DNA of 59,779 nucleotides, taken from assembly GCA_910580235.1 (NCBI GenBank), contig CAJTVU010000010.1, positions 1 through 59,779 of the forward strand, given 5' to 3'. Of the stretch, positions 1 to 9,699 are shown one piece after another. Position 1 is the stretch's first letter; every line of letters begins with the position of its first letter. Below the pieces are notes generated by a model, which saw nothing but the letters and a program-made list of their open reading frames with translations, was not told the origin of the DNA and did no database searches. The stretch comes from an uncultured Dorea sp. Lineage in GTDB: Bacteria > Bacillota > Clostridia > Lachnospirales > Lachnospiraceae. The translations under genes and the position numbers were made by a program.

Positions 1-645
<645 letters not shown>

Positions 646-657
646 GGGGGCGAGGAT

Positions 658-3600
658 ATGCCGTACTTTAATATCGTAGCGGAGACATCGGAGAATACCG
701 TTGTCACAGAATATGAGCCAGTCAAGAAGCGTTCTGACAGTTATCAGAGCGAATCTGCACTGGAACAGGAATTTATCCGCCTGCTCTGTGAACAGGGATA
801 CGGGTATTTACCTATTCACACGGAAAAAGATCTGATTGCCAATCTTCGCAGAAAACTGGAGGAACTGAATAATTATCAGTTCTCCGATACAGAGTGGGAT
901 AGCTTTTTCAAAAATACTGTTGCCAATCCAAATGAGCACATTGTGGAAAAGACACGCACCATTCAGGAGGACAATGTTAAAGTATTAAAGCGTGATACTG
1001 GGGAAACCAAGAATATTACATTGATTGACAAAAGCAATATCCATAATAACAGACTGCAGGTCATCAATCAGTATGCGATTGGTACGGCGGACGGAGCAAA
1101 GCACGATAATCGTTATGATGTTACAGTACTGGTCAATGGCCTGCCTCTCATACATATTGAGCTGAAACGCAGAGGTGTGGCTATCCGTGAGGCATTCAGC
1201 CAGATCGACCGCTATCAGAGGGATTCGTTCTGGGCAGGATGTGGATTGTATGAGTATATTCAGATTTTTGTTATTTCCAATGGTACGAATACGAAATATT
1301 ACTCCAATAGCACCAGGCGGAATGCGGAAAAAGAGTATGAGAAACGAGGAGCAAGTAAGACAAAGACCAGTAACAGTTTTGAGTTTACCTGCTTCTGGGC
1401 AGATGCCAATAATCGTGTGATTCCAGACCTCATTGATTTTACTAAGACTTTTTTTGCGAAGCATACGATTTTAAATATCTTGACAAAATATTGTATTTTT
1501 ACATCCGAGGATATGTTAATGGTCATGCGCCCATATCAGATTACTGCAACGGAGCGTATTTTAAATCGTATTGAGATTGCCAATAACTATAAAAAGTACG
1601 GAAGTGTGGAAGGCGGCGGATATATCTGGCATACGACGGGTTCCGGTAAAACGCTGACTTCATTTAAGACCGCAAGGCTTGCATCGAAGCTGCCATATAT
1701 TGATAAAGTGCTGTTCGTGGTTGATCGAAAGGATCTGGATTATCAGACCATGAAAGAATATGACCGCTTTGAAAATGGAGCAGCCAACAGCAATACTTCT
1801 ACTGCCATACTGAAACGCCAGTTGGAAGATTCGGATGCACATATCATTATTACCACAATACAGAAACTGGCTACTTTTATAAAAAAGAATCCGGGGCATG
1901 GAGTGTATATGAAGCACATCATTATTATTTTTGACGAGTGCCACCGCAGCCAGTTCGGGGACATGCACGCGGCTATTGTAAAGAATTTTAAGAAGTATCA
2001 TCTGTTCGGATTCACGGGAACTCCGATTTTCTCCGGAAATTCCGGTAGAGTAAAAAATCCAGAGTTCTTTACTACGGGACAAACTTTTGGCGACCAGCTT
2101 CACAGTTATACAATTGTGGATGCGATTAACGATAAAAACGTTCTTCCATTCCGGGTGGATTATATTAAGACGATGGATACGGATGAGGAGATCACAGACG
2201 AGATGGTCTGGGATATTAACAGGGAGAAGGTTATGATGGCTCCTGAGCGTATCCGAATCGTGACGCAGTATATATTGGAACATTTCGACCAGAAGACCTA
2301 TCGTGGAGACAAAACATACATATATAATACGCTGACCAATATTGCAGAGGTAGTTTCTGCCAAACGTGACGAGGTGGAGCAAATTAAGCAGAAACAGCGT
2401 ATCAGCGGGTTTAATTCTATCTTTGCGGTATCGAGCGTACCGATGGCAAAACTGTATTATCAGGAGTTCAAGAAGCAGATGGCTGCAGATCCGACCAGGA
2501 AATTGCGTATTGCAGCTATATTTAGTTATGGTGCAAATGAAGAAGAATCGGATGGTATTTTAGATGAGGAAAATCCTGAGGACACCTCTGCCCTTGATCA
2601 GCCGTCCAGAGATTTTTTGGAAGGGGCTATCAGGGACTATAATGAAATGTTCCATACGAATTACGATACCTCCAGTGAAAAATTCCAGAATTACTATAAA
2701 GATGTGTCGCTTCGTATGAAGAATAAGGAACTGGATATTCTGATCGTAGTAAATATGTTCCTTACAGGTTTTGATGCCACGACCATGAATACGCTGTGGG
2801 TGGATAAGAACCTGAAGATGCACGGCCTGATACAGGCATTTTCCCGTACCAACCGTATTTTGAATTCCATTAAGACCTTTGGAAATATTGTTTGCTTCCG
2901 TAATCTGCAAAAGCGTGTAGACAGTGCCATTTCTCTGTTTGGGGATAAGAATGCCGGAGGCATTGTTCTGCTACAGAGTTTTAAAGACTATTATTATGGC
3001 TATGAGTCTGTCGATGGAAAGCAGATGCCGGGATATGTGGATTTGATGGAGGATTTGAATCATAAGTTTCCGCTGTCAGAACCACAAATTGTCGGGGAAC
3101 AGAACCAGAAAGACTTTATTGCATTATTTGGTGCAATTCTCCGCATGAGAAATCTCTTGCTTTCTTTTGATGAATTTAAGGTCAATGAGTTGATTTCTGA
3201 GCGCGACTTACAGGATTACCTTGGCCGCTATCAAGATTTACGTGATGAGTGGAAACGCAAGCGTCAGGAAAGTGCGGATATTACAGATGATGTGATCTTC
3301 GAGATTGAGTTGATTCGGCAGATAGAAATCAATATTGATTATATTCTTATGCTCGTAAAGAAGTACCATGGTACCCACTGTGAAGATAAGGAAGTACTGA
3401 TAACCATCAATAAAGCAATTGATGCAAGCCCGGAGCTGCGTAGTAAGAAAAAGCTCATTGAAACTTTTATTGCAGGAATCAATGACGTGGATGATGTTAT
3501 GAACGGATGGCACAGCTATGTGGCGGAACAGCGTGCCCATGACCTTGATGCGATTATTGCGGAAGAAAAACTGAAATCAGAAGAAACCCGGAAATTCATG

Positions 3601-3885
3601 GAGAATGCATTCCGGGATGGAGAAATCAAAACAGCCGGGACTGACATAGACAAGCTCATGCCTCCAATCTCTCGCTTTGGCGGTGGAGGCAGAGTTAAGA
3701 AGAAACAGGGGGTTATTGATAAGCTGAAGACATTTTTTGAAAAATATTTTGGTATTGGCGGTTCAGCATCGTTTACCGAACCGAGATATAAGGCGATTAC
3801 TTATGATTTTGACAGACAGGAAACGCTATCGATGGTAGCAGAGCCAAAAACGCCATACGGAGAAGCAGGTAAAATTAAAAAATAA
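658..3885 (+). CDS. hsdR: Type I restriction enzyme motor/nuclease subunit HsdR
   Basis: This 1075-aa protein is the ATP-dependent translocase and endonuclease of a type I restriction system. An N-terminal RecB-like nuclease region contains RYDVTVLVNG followed by HIELKRRG (the D...ExK pattern). Next come the helicase motifs: Walker A TTGSGKT near residue 330, DECHR as motif II near 430, and FTGTP as motif III. A helicase C-terminal half follows, with TGFDATTMNTL and QAFSRTNR as motif VI. The C-terminal part is the usual HsdS/HsdM-contacting helical region. The start ATG is preceded by AGGGGGCGAGG. Length and motif order are normal for the family, and the gene appears intact. Confidence 0.97.
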   Translation: MPYFNIVAETSENTVVTEYEPVKKRSDSYQSESALEQEFIRLLCEQGYGYLPIHTEKDLIANLRRKLEELNNYQFSDTEWDSFFKNTVANPNEHIVEKTRTIQEDNVKVLKRDTGETKNITLIDKSNIHNNRLQVINQYAIGTADGAKHDNRYDVTVLVNGLPLIHIELKRRGVAIREAFSQIDRYQRDSFWAGCGLYEYIQIFVISNGTNTKYYSNSTRRNAEKEYEKRGASKTKTSNSFEFTCFWADANNRVIPDLIDFTKTFFAKHTILNILTKYCIFTSEDMLMVMRPYQITATERILNRIEIANNYKKYGSVEGGGYIWHTTGSGKTLTSFKTARLASKLPYIDKVLFVVDRKDLDYQTMKEYDRFENGAANSNTSTAILKRQLEDSDAHIIITTIQKLATFIKKNPGHGVYMKHIIIIFDECHRSQFGDMHAAIVKNFKKYHLFGFTGTPIFSGNSGRVKNPEFFTTGQTFGDQLHSYTIVDAINDKNVLPFRVDYIKTMDTDEEITDEMVWDINREKVMMAPERIRIVTQYILEHFDQKTYRGDKTYIYNTLTNIAEVVSAKRDEVEQIKQKQRISGFNSIFAVSSVPMAKLYYQEFKKQMAADPTRKLRIAAIFSYGANEEESDGILDEENPEDTSALDQPSRDFLEGAIRDYNEMFHTNYDTSSEKFQNYYKDVSLRMKNKELDILIVVNMFLTGFDATTMNTLWVDKNLKMHGLIQAFSRTNRILNSIKTFGNIVCFRNLQKRVDSAISLFGDKNAGGIVLLQSFKDYYYGYESVDGKQMPGYVDLMEDLNHKFPLSEPQIVGEQNQKDFIALFGAILRMRNLLLSFDEFKVNELISERDLQDYLGRYQDLRDEWKRKRQESADITDDVIFEIELIRQIEINIDYILMLVKKYHGTHCEDKEVLITINKAIDASPELRSKKKLIETFIAGINDVDDVMNGWHSYVAEQRAHDLDAIIAEEKLKSEETRKFMENAFRDGEIKTAGTDIDKLMPPISRFGGGGRVKKKQGVIDKLKTFFEKYFGIGGSASFTEPRYKAITYDFDRQETLSMVAEPKTPYGEAGKIKK

Positions 3886-3942
3886 ACATGACATACTGTT
3901 GTCTTGTTGGATTTGATATTATATGTATGGAGCGTGAGGAAT

Positions 3943-4872
3943 ATGAAGATTGGCCGGTTAATCGGAATATTGTCTGTCCTGTTGCAGAAGGATCAGGTAA
4001 CAGCGCCGGAGCTTGCAGAGCAGTTTGAAGTTTCGCGCAGGACGATAAACAGAGATATCGACGACCTGTGCAAAGCAGGGATTCCGATCCTTACCACGCA
4101 AGGGGCGGGCGGTGGCATCAGTATTATGGAAGGGTATCGCATGGACAGAACGCTGCTGACATCAAAAGATATGCAGATGATCCTTGCAGGCCTCCGAAGC
4201 CTTGACAGCGTAAGCGGAAGTAACTACTACAGCCAGCTGATGGAGAAGATCCAAGCCGGGTCTTCAGAATCCGTAGGCAGAAGGGATCTGATTCTGATTG
4301 ATTTGTCTTCATGGTACAAAGGGACGCTGTCTCCCCGAATCGAGGTGATACAAAGCGCTATAGAAAATCGGAATCTGCTTTGCTTCAGCTATTATGCCCC
4401 ATCAGGCTGCAGTGAGCGATCGATCGAACCATATTATCTTGTGTTCCAGTGGTCGAGCTGGTATGTCTGGGGCTGGTGCCAGGAGCGGAAGGATTTCCGG
4501 CTCTTCAAGCTGAACCGAATGGATCAGGTAAAAGAGTCTGAAAAGCCATTTGCATTTAGAGACGTACCATTGCCGGATCTGTCAAATGAGAAGATCTTTC
4601 CGGGAGGAATTAAGGTTAAGGTATTATTCGATCCTGATGTGGAGTGGCGGTTGGTCGAGGAATTCGGGCCAAAGTGCTTTACAAAGACGGATGAGGGAAG
4701 GCTGCTCTTTACAGCCGACTATACGGATATGGAAAACTTCATTACATGGATATTGGCTTTCGGAGCAAAGGCGGAAGTGCTGGAACCTACAGACATTAGA
4801 GAGAAAATACGCTGTATAGCAGAGAATACAGCTGAAATTTACAAGGAGAAGACAAATGAAAGAAAATATTAG
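3943..4872 (+). CDS. WYL-domain transcriptional regulator (DeoR/YafY type)
   Basis: This 309-aa regulator has an N-terminal winged helix (QKDQVTAPELAEQFEVSRRTINRDI) and a C-terminal WYL ligand-sensing domain (LVFQWSSWYVWGWCQ, then DFRLFKLNRMD). The frame is open from 3904, but the ATG at 3943 is preferred: it is preceded by GTGAGGA and begins at the conserved helix MKIGRLIGIL. The 3' end overlaps the next gene by 17 bases, so the two are translationally coupled. WYL regulators often sit beside defence or stress genes. Whether this one controls the adjacent restriction system or the downstream DUF3795-type gene cannot be told from the sequence. Confidence 0.92.
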   Translation: MKIGRLIGILSVLLQKDQVTAPELAEQFEVSRRTINRDIDDLCKAGIPILTTQGAGGGISIMEGYRMDRTLLTSKDMQMILAGLRSLDSVSGSNYYSQLMEKIQAGSSESVGRRDLILIDLSSWYKGTLSPRIEVIQSAIENRNLLCFSYYAPSGCSERSIEPYYLVFQWSSWYVWGWCQERKDFRLFKLNRMDQVKESEKPFAFRDVPLPDLSNEKIFPGGIKVKVLFDPDVEWRLVEEFGPKCFTKTDEGRLLFTADYTDMENFITWILAFGAKAEVLEPTDIREKIRCIAENTAEIYKEKTNERKY

Positions 4873-5152
4873 CTGTTGTGGGACTGATTGTAGTTCTTGT
4901 AATTTGTATGGGAATATGTGCATTGGATGCAATGAGGCGCGTGGTAAGGTCTTCCATGCACCGGAAGGAAAAGAATGTCCTATCTATTACTGTTCACGGG
5001 TCAAGAATGGGCTTAATTCATGTGGCGAGTGTGATAAGCTCCCCTGTGAGACTATTTTAGGGACAAGAGATCCGAGCCTGACGGAGGAAGAATTTCTTAA
5101 AACGGTCGAAGACCGCGTGAACAGGCTGAAAGAAGGAATACATAACGTTTAA
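4856..5152 (+). CDS. Cysteine-rich DUF3795-like protein
   Basis: A 98-aa protein with ten cysteines, arranged as CCGTDCSSC, CIGC, CPIYYC, CGEC and LPC. This resembles the DUF3795 family, which is thought to bind metal; its function is unknown. It overlaps the WYL regulator gene by 17 bases and is preceded by the AGGAGA ribosome binding site inside that gene. The end appears natural. A 28-bp repeat begins 8 bases after its stop codon. Confidence 0.8.
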   Translation: MKENISCCGTDCSSCNLYGNMCIGCNEARGKVFHAPEGKECPIYYCSRVKNGLNSCGECDKLPCETILGTRDPSLTEEEFLKTVEDRVNRLKEGIHNV

Positions 5153-5160
5153 GTGGAGCG

Positions 5161-5188
5161 TACCCTCAGTGTACAAGGGGACACACGG
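5161..5188 (-). repeat. 28-bp inverted repeat, left copy
   Basis: Starts TACCCTCAGTGTACAAGGGG on the plus strand and is the exact reverse complement of 15831-15858; the match stops at both edges. The two copies face each other across 10.7 kb that contains only the sugar-acid cluster. Degenerate relatives lie at 23601-23624 and 27231-27250. Confidence 0.9.
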
Positions 5189-5245
5189 TCAGTACAGCAG
5201 AACAGATTATTGGCTATATGAAGGGGCGGACATGGACAGAAAAGA

Positions 5246-5269
5246 TTCCCGCAGGTGTCCCTGCGGGAA
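5246..5269 (-). terminator. Hairpin terminator of the minus-strand kinase/dehydrogenase operon
   Basis: A perfect 10-bp stem (TTCCCGCAGG / CCTGCGGGAA) with loop TGTC. On the minus strand it lies 28 bases past the dehydrogenase stop and is followed by TCTTTTCTG, a short T-rich tail. Confidence 0.7.
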
Positions 5270-5296
5270 CGGTCACAGTTAATTAAGATGGGTGAG

Positions 5297-6241
5297 CTAG
5301 ACACGGTGGAAGGGTTCATTTCCTTTCAGGACATTGACGACTTCTTCCGCAGCTTTCCGCTGCAGAGCGTGTATTGCTGTCTCGCTGTACCAGGCGCTGT
5401 GCGGGGTGGCGATGACATTGTCCATCTGTAGGAGGGGGTGATCCGGGCGGACAGGCTCTTCCTCAAATACATCGACGCCCGCTCCTGCGATCCTCTTTTC
5501 TAGTAATGCCTTTATCATGGCCTGTTCCTTTATGATGCCTCCCCTTGCTGTGTTTATCAGGAAGGCGGAGGCTTTCATCTTTTCTATCTCCTCTTCACCG
5601 ATGAGGTGGAACGTGTCTTTGGTAAGCGGGCAGTGGACAGAGAGGAAGTCGCTTGTCCGCAGCAGGCTGTCGAGAGAGACAAGTGATACAGACTGTTCTC
5701 TCGCTGTTTCTGGCCTGGCGAAAGGATCATATGCGGATACCGTCATTCCGAAGGCCTGCATCTTCCTGGCTACCATCTGGGGGATCCGTCCGAAGCCTAC
5801 CAGGCCAAGCGTACATTCCGAGAGCCTCCGAAGGGGAATGGCGCCTCCATAGCCCCAGTTTCCGGATTTCAGCGATTCTGCAAGTACTGGGAGCTTCCTG
5901 CCGAGCGACAGTATCATGGCGCAGGCATGATCCGATACTTCCGCCACTCCGTAATCGGGCACGTTGCATACGTAGATGCCCTTTGCGGCCGCAGCCTCGC
6001 AGTCGATATTATTTACCCCGATGCCGTATTTGATTATCATCTTGCAGTGCTCCATGCTTTTGATGACAGCGGATGTGACGGACGAATACTGGGTGATGAT
6101 AGCATCAGCGTCCTTTACGATTGGCATGAGCTCTTCCGGCTTTTTGGCCTGATAGTCGTACAGCTCAAATCCTGCGCCTTCTATCAGTTCTCTTTCTGTG
6201 TCTATATTTTCATATTCATAATCTGTGATGACTACTTTCAT
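5297..6241 (-). CDS. D-isomer-specific 2-hydroxyacid dehydrogenase (first copy)
   Basis: This 314-aa NAD-dependent oxidoreductase belongs to the phosphoglycerate-dehydrogenase-like family. Catalytic residues are recognisable: Arg in NTARGG, Glu in DVFEEEP and His in TPHSAWYS. The nucleotide-binding loop reads VGFGRIPQMVA, with proline where the last glycine of GxGxxG is usual. The start is preceded by TAAGGAGGAG, and the gene follows the DgoK-like kinase gene by 13 bases in the same direction. A divergent paralog is at 14813-15784. Its probable role is reduction or oxidation of a 2-keto/2-hydroxy acid intermediate of the sugar-acid pathway; the substrate is unknown. Confidence 0.92.
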   Translation of the reverse strand: MKVVITDYEYENIDTERELIEGAGFELYDYQAKKPEELMPIVKDADAIITQYSSVTSAVIKSMEHCKMIIKYGIGVNNIDCEAAAAKGIYVCNVPDYGVAEVSDHACAMILSLGRKLPVLAESLKSGNWGYGGAIPLRRLSECTLGLVGFGRIPQMVARKMQAFGMTVSAYDPFARPETAREQSVSLVSLDSLLRTSDFLSVHCPLTKDTFHLIGEEEIEKMKASAFLINTARGGIIKEQAMIKALLEKRIAGAGVDVFEEEPVRPDHPLLQMDNVIATPHSAWYSETAIHALQRKAAEEVVNVLKGNEPFHRV

Positions 6242-6254
6242 GTTGTTCTCCTCC

Positions 6255-7262
6255 TTATAACAGCTGCATCTTTTCTGCTACGAGATATGCCCCAAGCGCT
6301 GACGTGGAAAAGCCCCGGTCAGGTTCATAGATGGTGGCATGCTCATATATATGTTCCGCATGGAGGATATCCCTCAATGCCAGATTCAGGGGAGCCTTGC
6401 CACTGATCACTACGTGCGTATCTTTGGTGAGGCTCAGCGCCTGGGAATTCATTATGGCAGTAATATCGCCCTGCAGTACGGCTCCCAGAATGTAGTTCGC
6501 TATCTTGGAAGGGTTCTTTTCCCTGAATAAGCTCAGGATACGTCCGGAGAAGCAGGCTCTTCCAAGACCGACCCTTTTCGCGTTCTCGTAGCCGAGCAGC
6601 ATCCAGTCCCTGTCATAGTCGCAGCTCGTTACGAAGCTCCGTCCGACCGACTTGGCGATGATCGTGTCATTCGTGACAGATGCCAGCAGCTCGCCGGAGA
6701 TAGAGGTGAGGCATCCGGTAATCCGTCCACCTTGATCCACGGACACGAACTTATTGTGGGAGCCCGGAAGGATCAGGAGCATCGGCTGGCCTTTGTGATA
6801 TTTGTGGATGATGGCGAGGCTTTCCACTTCCTCCCCTCTCATAATATCCATGGATTCGTAGTCGTCAAAGGTTATATTGCCTTCTGTATTCTTGATTCCC
6901 GGTATAAAGTGGATTGGTATCGGGCAGACATCGGGGAGAAGGAGCTCTTTCGTGGCTGCCGCAATCTCATCGAGCCCCGCCGGTGCGGTCAGGTGAGGAA
7001 CTTCCACGATGCCTACGTCAGAAGTTATCATACCGCTTGCTATGATATGGCGGATATCGCGGTATGTAAGGGAGCTGCCGTCCAGAAGCTGTTCCAGGCA
7101 TTCCTTTACTGCTTGCTTAAGTTTTTGGCTGCTGCCGTCTATGGCTGTGTTTCGGACGCCGATCTCTCTTCTGGCCTCGTCGATACGGAGCCTGTGGTCA
7201 TCCCACAGGATGCACCGGGTATTGGTCGTGCCGCCGTCAATGGTAATAGTATATGTGCTCAT
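6255..7262 (-). CDS. 2-dehydro-3-deoxygalactonokinase-family sugar-acid kinase (first copy)
   Basis: A 335-aa member of the DgoK family, which phosphorylates 2-keto-3-deoxy sugar acids. It begins with the ATP-binding phosphate-1 motif IDGGTTNTRC and carries the family blocks ASGMITSDVG, PHLTAPAG, PGIKN and LPGSHNKF. The start has AAAGGAAAGG upstream. It lies between rpiR (67 bases upstream) and the dehydrogenase (13 bases downstream) on the minus strand. A second DgoK-family gene is on the plus strand at 13791-14816 with matching blocks. Having two kinases in one cluster suggests two phosphorylated intermediates or a recent re-assembly of the locus. Confidence 0.92.
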   Translation of the reverse strand: MSTYTITIDGGTTNTRCILWDDHRLRIDEARREIGVRNTAIDGSSQKLKQAVKECLEQLLDGSSLTYRDIRHIIASGMITSDVGIVEVPHLTAPAGLDEIAAATKELLLPDVCPIPIHFIPGIKNTEGNITFDDYESMDIMRGEEVESLAIIHKYHKGQPMLLILPGSHNKFVSVDQGGRITGCLTSISGELLASVTNDTIIAKSVGRSFVTSCDYDRDWMLLGYENAKRVGLGRACFSGRILSLFREKNPSKIANYILGAVLQGDITAIMNSQALSLTKDTHVVISGKAPLNLALRDILHAEHIYEHATIYEPDRGFSTSALGAYLVAEKMQLL

Positions 7263-7310
7263 ATTATTCCTTTCCTTTCACAGAGAAATTTAATATAAAC
7301 ATCTGTTTTT

Positions 7311-7323
7311 TCATTCAATCAAA
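7311..7323. promoter_or_regulatory. Candidate RpiR operator, rpiR-dgoK gap
   Basis: TCATTCAATCAAA occurs here and again at 8441-8453, just before the ABC importer gene. A GCRTTTGTC block lies beside each copy (7324-7332 and 8429-8437). These are the only two control regions expected for a regulator encoded between them, which makes the shared 13-mer a candidate binding site. Confidence 0.4.
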
Positions 7324-7330
7324 GCGTTTG

Positions 7331-8194
7331 TCATAGTTTGTATTTCTTAAAGGTGTTCCTCGTATCCTGCAGCCGTGGGAGCATTTCATTCGCGTTCGCG
7401 ATACTTATCATAGAGAATAGTGCGTCGACCAGACAGAACTGGGCTACTCTCGAGTTGAGCGCGTCGGTCAGGATGTTCCGCTCCTCGCTGACGGTACTTA
7501 ATATGACCTGTGACAGGGCCGCGATGGAAGAGCCGGGCGTTCCGGTGATGAGGATGGTCGGTATCCTGCGCTGGTATGCCATCTCGATCTGCTTGTACAG
7601 GTCGGCGGTCTCGCCGGACTGCGAGACGCACAGGATGACGTCGCCCGGCCGCGGATGGGTCAGGATGGCAGCGTTCATATGCGCGTCGGGGTTACAAACG
7701 CAGTTCAGCCCGAGCTCGGTAAGCCTGAAGAAAGCGTACTGACAGATGGAAGCGGAAGCGCCGTGGCCGAGGATAATGATCCGGTTCGCGGCTGAGAGCA
7801 GCTTCTGGGCGTCCATGCATTCGTTGCCGGCAATATCCGCATTTTTGCTGAGAGACGACATTGCCCCTAGAAATACTTTTTTCTTGATTTCCTTCGGCTC
7901 GTCATCCAGCGTGATATCACTTTCGGAGTGGTAAAAGGTTCTGCCTACGAGCTCCTGCGCCAGCTTGATCTTAAAAGACTTGAATCCGTCAAAGCCGAGA
8001 AGCCGGTAGAACTTTACGACGGAGGCCTCGCTTTTCAGGCTCGTATGGCTTATGAGGTCGGTGATGGATTTATCTACCACTTCCGACGGATTCTTAAGAA
8101 TGTAATCGGCCAGCTGCTTCTGCCCCTTGGTTAGCTGTGGGTACAATTCGCTGATCTTGGCGAGCGTGGGATAATGGTCATTGTCTATATGCAT
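7331..8194 (-). CDS. RpiR-family transcriptional regulator of sugar-acid cluster
   Basis: This 287-aa protein has an N-terminal RpiR helix-turn-helix (about residues 8-85, with LTKGQKQLADYILKNP and SEASVVKFYRLLGFDGF). A C-terminal SIS sugar-phosphate isomerase domain follows, with LGHGASASICQ and the SIS loop CVSQSGETADL. SIS domains in this family sense phosphorylated sugars. The gene is transcribed divergently from the ABC importer and leads the minus-strand kinase/dehydrogenase operon, so it is the natural regulator of both arms. The start has GGGAGG upstream. Confidence 0.95.
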   Translation of the reverse strand: MHIDNDHYPTLAKISELYPQLTKGQKQLADYILKNPSEVVDKSITDLISHTSLKSEASVVKFYRLLGFDGFKSFKIKLAQELVGRTFYHSESDITLDDEPKEIKKKVFLGAMSSLSKNADIAGNECMDAQKLLSAANRIIILGHGASASICQYAFFRLTELGLNCVCNPDAHMNAAILTHPRPGDVILCVSQSGETADLYKQIEMAYQRRIPTILITGTPGSSIAALSQVILSTVSEERNILTDALNSRVAQFCLVDALFSMISIANANEMLPRLQDTRNTFKKYKL

Positions 8195-8388
8195 ATGTAA
8201 CCTCCCTTTTTATTATTGAGCAGTCTCGGAAGTTCTTTAAAGCCCGAGCTTTCGTTCTTACTACAAATATAACACAATGATATTTAAAATTCAAACTAAA
8301 AATAATAAAATTTTTTTATTAATATAAGCGTAATGCATATAAATATCTATACTAAATAATGGAAAATAAACAAATTAACGAAAATATG

Positions 8389-8417
8389 TTGACAATAAAA
8401 TAAAAAAATTATATTTT
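8389..8417 (+). promoter_or_regulatory. Promoter of ABC importer / catabolic operon
   Basis: TTGACA at 8389-8394 is followed 17 bases later by TATTTT at 8412-8417 in a very AT-rich 285-base divergent region. A better -10 hexamer, TATAAT at 8417-8422, has a 22-base spacing, which is too long. The putative RpiR site at 8441 lies just downstream, where binding would block elongation or initiation. Confidence 0.5.
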
Positions 8418-8440
8418 ATAATCATAAAGCATTTGTCGTA

Positions 8441-8453
8441 TCATTCAATCAAA
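8441..8453. promoter_or_regulatory. Candidate RpiR operator, importer leader
   Basis: Second copy of TCATTCAATCAAA, 26 bases before the start codon of the substrate-binding protein and directly downstream of the predicted promoter. Confidence 0.4.
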
Positions 8454-8479
8454 ACAAAAAAATCAAGGAGGAAGACATT

Positions 8480-9628
8480 ATGAGAAACTGGAAGATGCAA
8501 ATGAAAAAGGCAACATCGCTGCTCCTCGCAGGCGTGATGGTATTATCACTGGCGGCTTGCAGCAGCAAAGGTTCAGATGGCAAATCGGACAAGGAAGATG
8601 AGAAGTCAGACAAAAAGACGGAGCAGGAAGGGCAGGATTTTACAAAAGACGTATTGAAAGACCTTGCATTGAAAGATGACGGAACGCCGATCAAAGCAGC
8701 GATTACCGTCGCGGAGCTGGACAGCGAATATATCATCGCGGTACAGAAGTATATGCAGTATATACTGGAAGAGGCCGGAGCGGATGTGACAGTGAGCAGT
8801 GCGGACGGAGATGCAGAGAACCAGTGCAACCAGATATACGACTTTATTGAGAAGGGCGTAGAAGTAGTCCTCATCCAGGCAGCCGACAGCAACGCCGTGG
8901 CTCCTGCGATCAAGGCATGCAATGATGCAGGCGTAAAAGTCATCGCGGTAAACAGGACTATCTACGGAGACTGCAAAGTCGACTATAGCGTATTGATAGA
9001 CGATGCGGCGATGGGTGAGATGTGTGCCAAATATATTGCAGATAATGCCGCCGGAAAAGGCGCGAAAGTGACGACAATGCAGGGGACGCTCGGAACCGCA
9101 ACGGCAGATGACCGCGCGGAAGGGTTCAATGCAGGCGTGCAGGCAAACGGGCTTGATAATATCAGGGACAATCCGTGCGATTGGTCGTCAGAGACAGCCA
9201 TGGCAGCCATGAACGATGTGCTGACGACGGATTCTGATGTAGGAGCAGTATTCTTGCACAGCGACTGTATGCTGGCAGGTGTCATGTCTGGCCTGACCCA
9301 GTCCGATAAGCTGAAGAATGTAGGAGAAGACGGACATATTATGATCGTATCGATTGACGGAGCGGCTTCTGCCCTCGACTATATCCGCCAGGATATGTTG
9401 GACATGACGGTAGATAATTCCCCGCTTGCAATGGCTACGATTGCAGCTAAGGCGGTACTGACGAAGGTAGTCAAAGGCGAAGACCTGGGCGGCAATGTGA
9501 TTACGGTAGATGCCATGATCATCACGAAAGACAATGTTGATGACGCGGCATTCTGGGGCAACTTCAATGTGGATGACGGATACTGGAGCGAGACGGCGAG
9601 CGTTTGGGATCAGTACACGATCGAATAG
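8480..9628 (+). CDS. ABC sugar-type substrate-binding lipoprotein
   Basis: This 382-aa extracellular solute-binding protein is of the ribose/galactose (periplasmic-binding-protein type 1) family. It has a lipoprotein signal peptide with lipobox SLAAC near residue 27, then a Ser/Lys/Asp-rich linker. The mature fold shows AVNRTIYGD and the hinge-proximal IVSIDGAASALDYI. The ribosome binding site AAGGAGGAAG precedes ATG. It is the first gene of the plus-strand operon and is followed by the matching ATPase and permease. The ligand is presumably a sugar acid or related polyol acid, inferred only from the downstream enzymes. Confidence 0.93.
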   Translation: MRNWKMQMKKATSLLLAGVMVLSLAACSSKGSDGKSDKEDEKSDKKTEQEGQDFTKDVLKDLALKDDGTPIKAAITVAELDSEYIIAVQKYMQYILEEAGADVTVSSADGDAENQCNQIYDFIEKGVEVVLIQAADSNAVAPAIKACNDAGVKVIAVNRTIYGDCKVDYSVLIDDAAMGEMCAKYIADNAAGKGAKVTTMQGTLGTATADDRAEGFNAGVQANGLDNIRDNPCDWSSETAMAAMNDVLTTDSDVGAVFLHSDCMLAGVMSGLTQSDKLKNVGEDGHIMIVSIDGAASALDYIRQDMLDMTVDNSPLAMATIAAKAVLTKVVKGEDLGGNVITVDAMIITKDNVDDAAFWGNFNVDDGYWSETASVWDQYTIE

Positions 9629-9699
9629 ACTTCTGATAACAAAGAGAGTGTTGAGATATACACCCTCTGACAATTCTATAATCGGAAAGGGAGTTAAAT

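Noticed and set aside
8449..8943. Ser/Ala-rich minus-strand frame over the start of the binding-protein gene
   Set aside because: Low-complexity reverse reading of the lipoprotein signal and linker; covers the promoter and ribosome binding site of the real gene.
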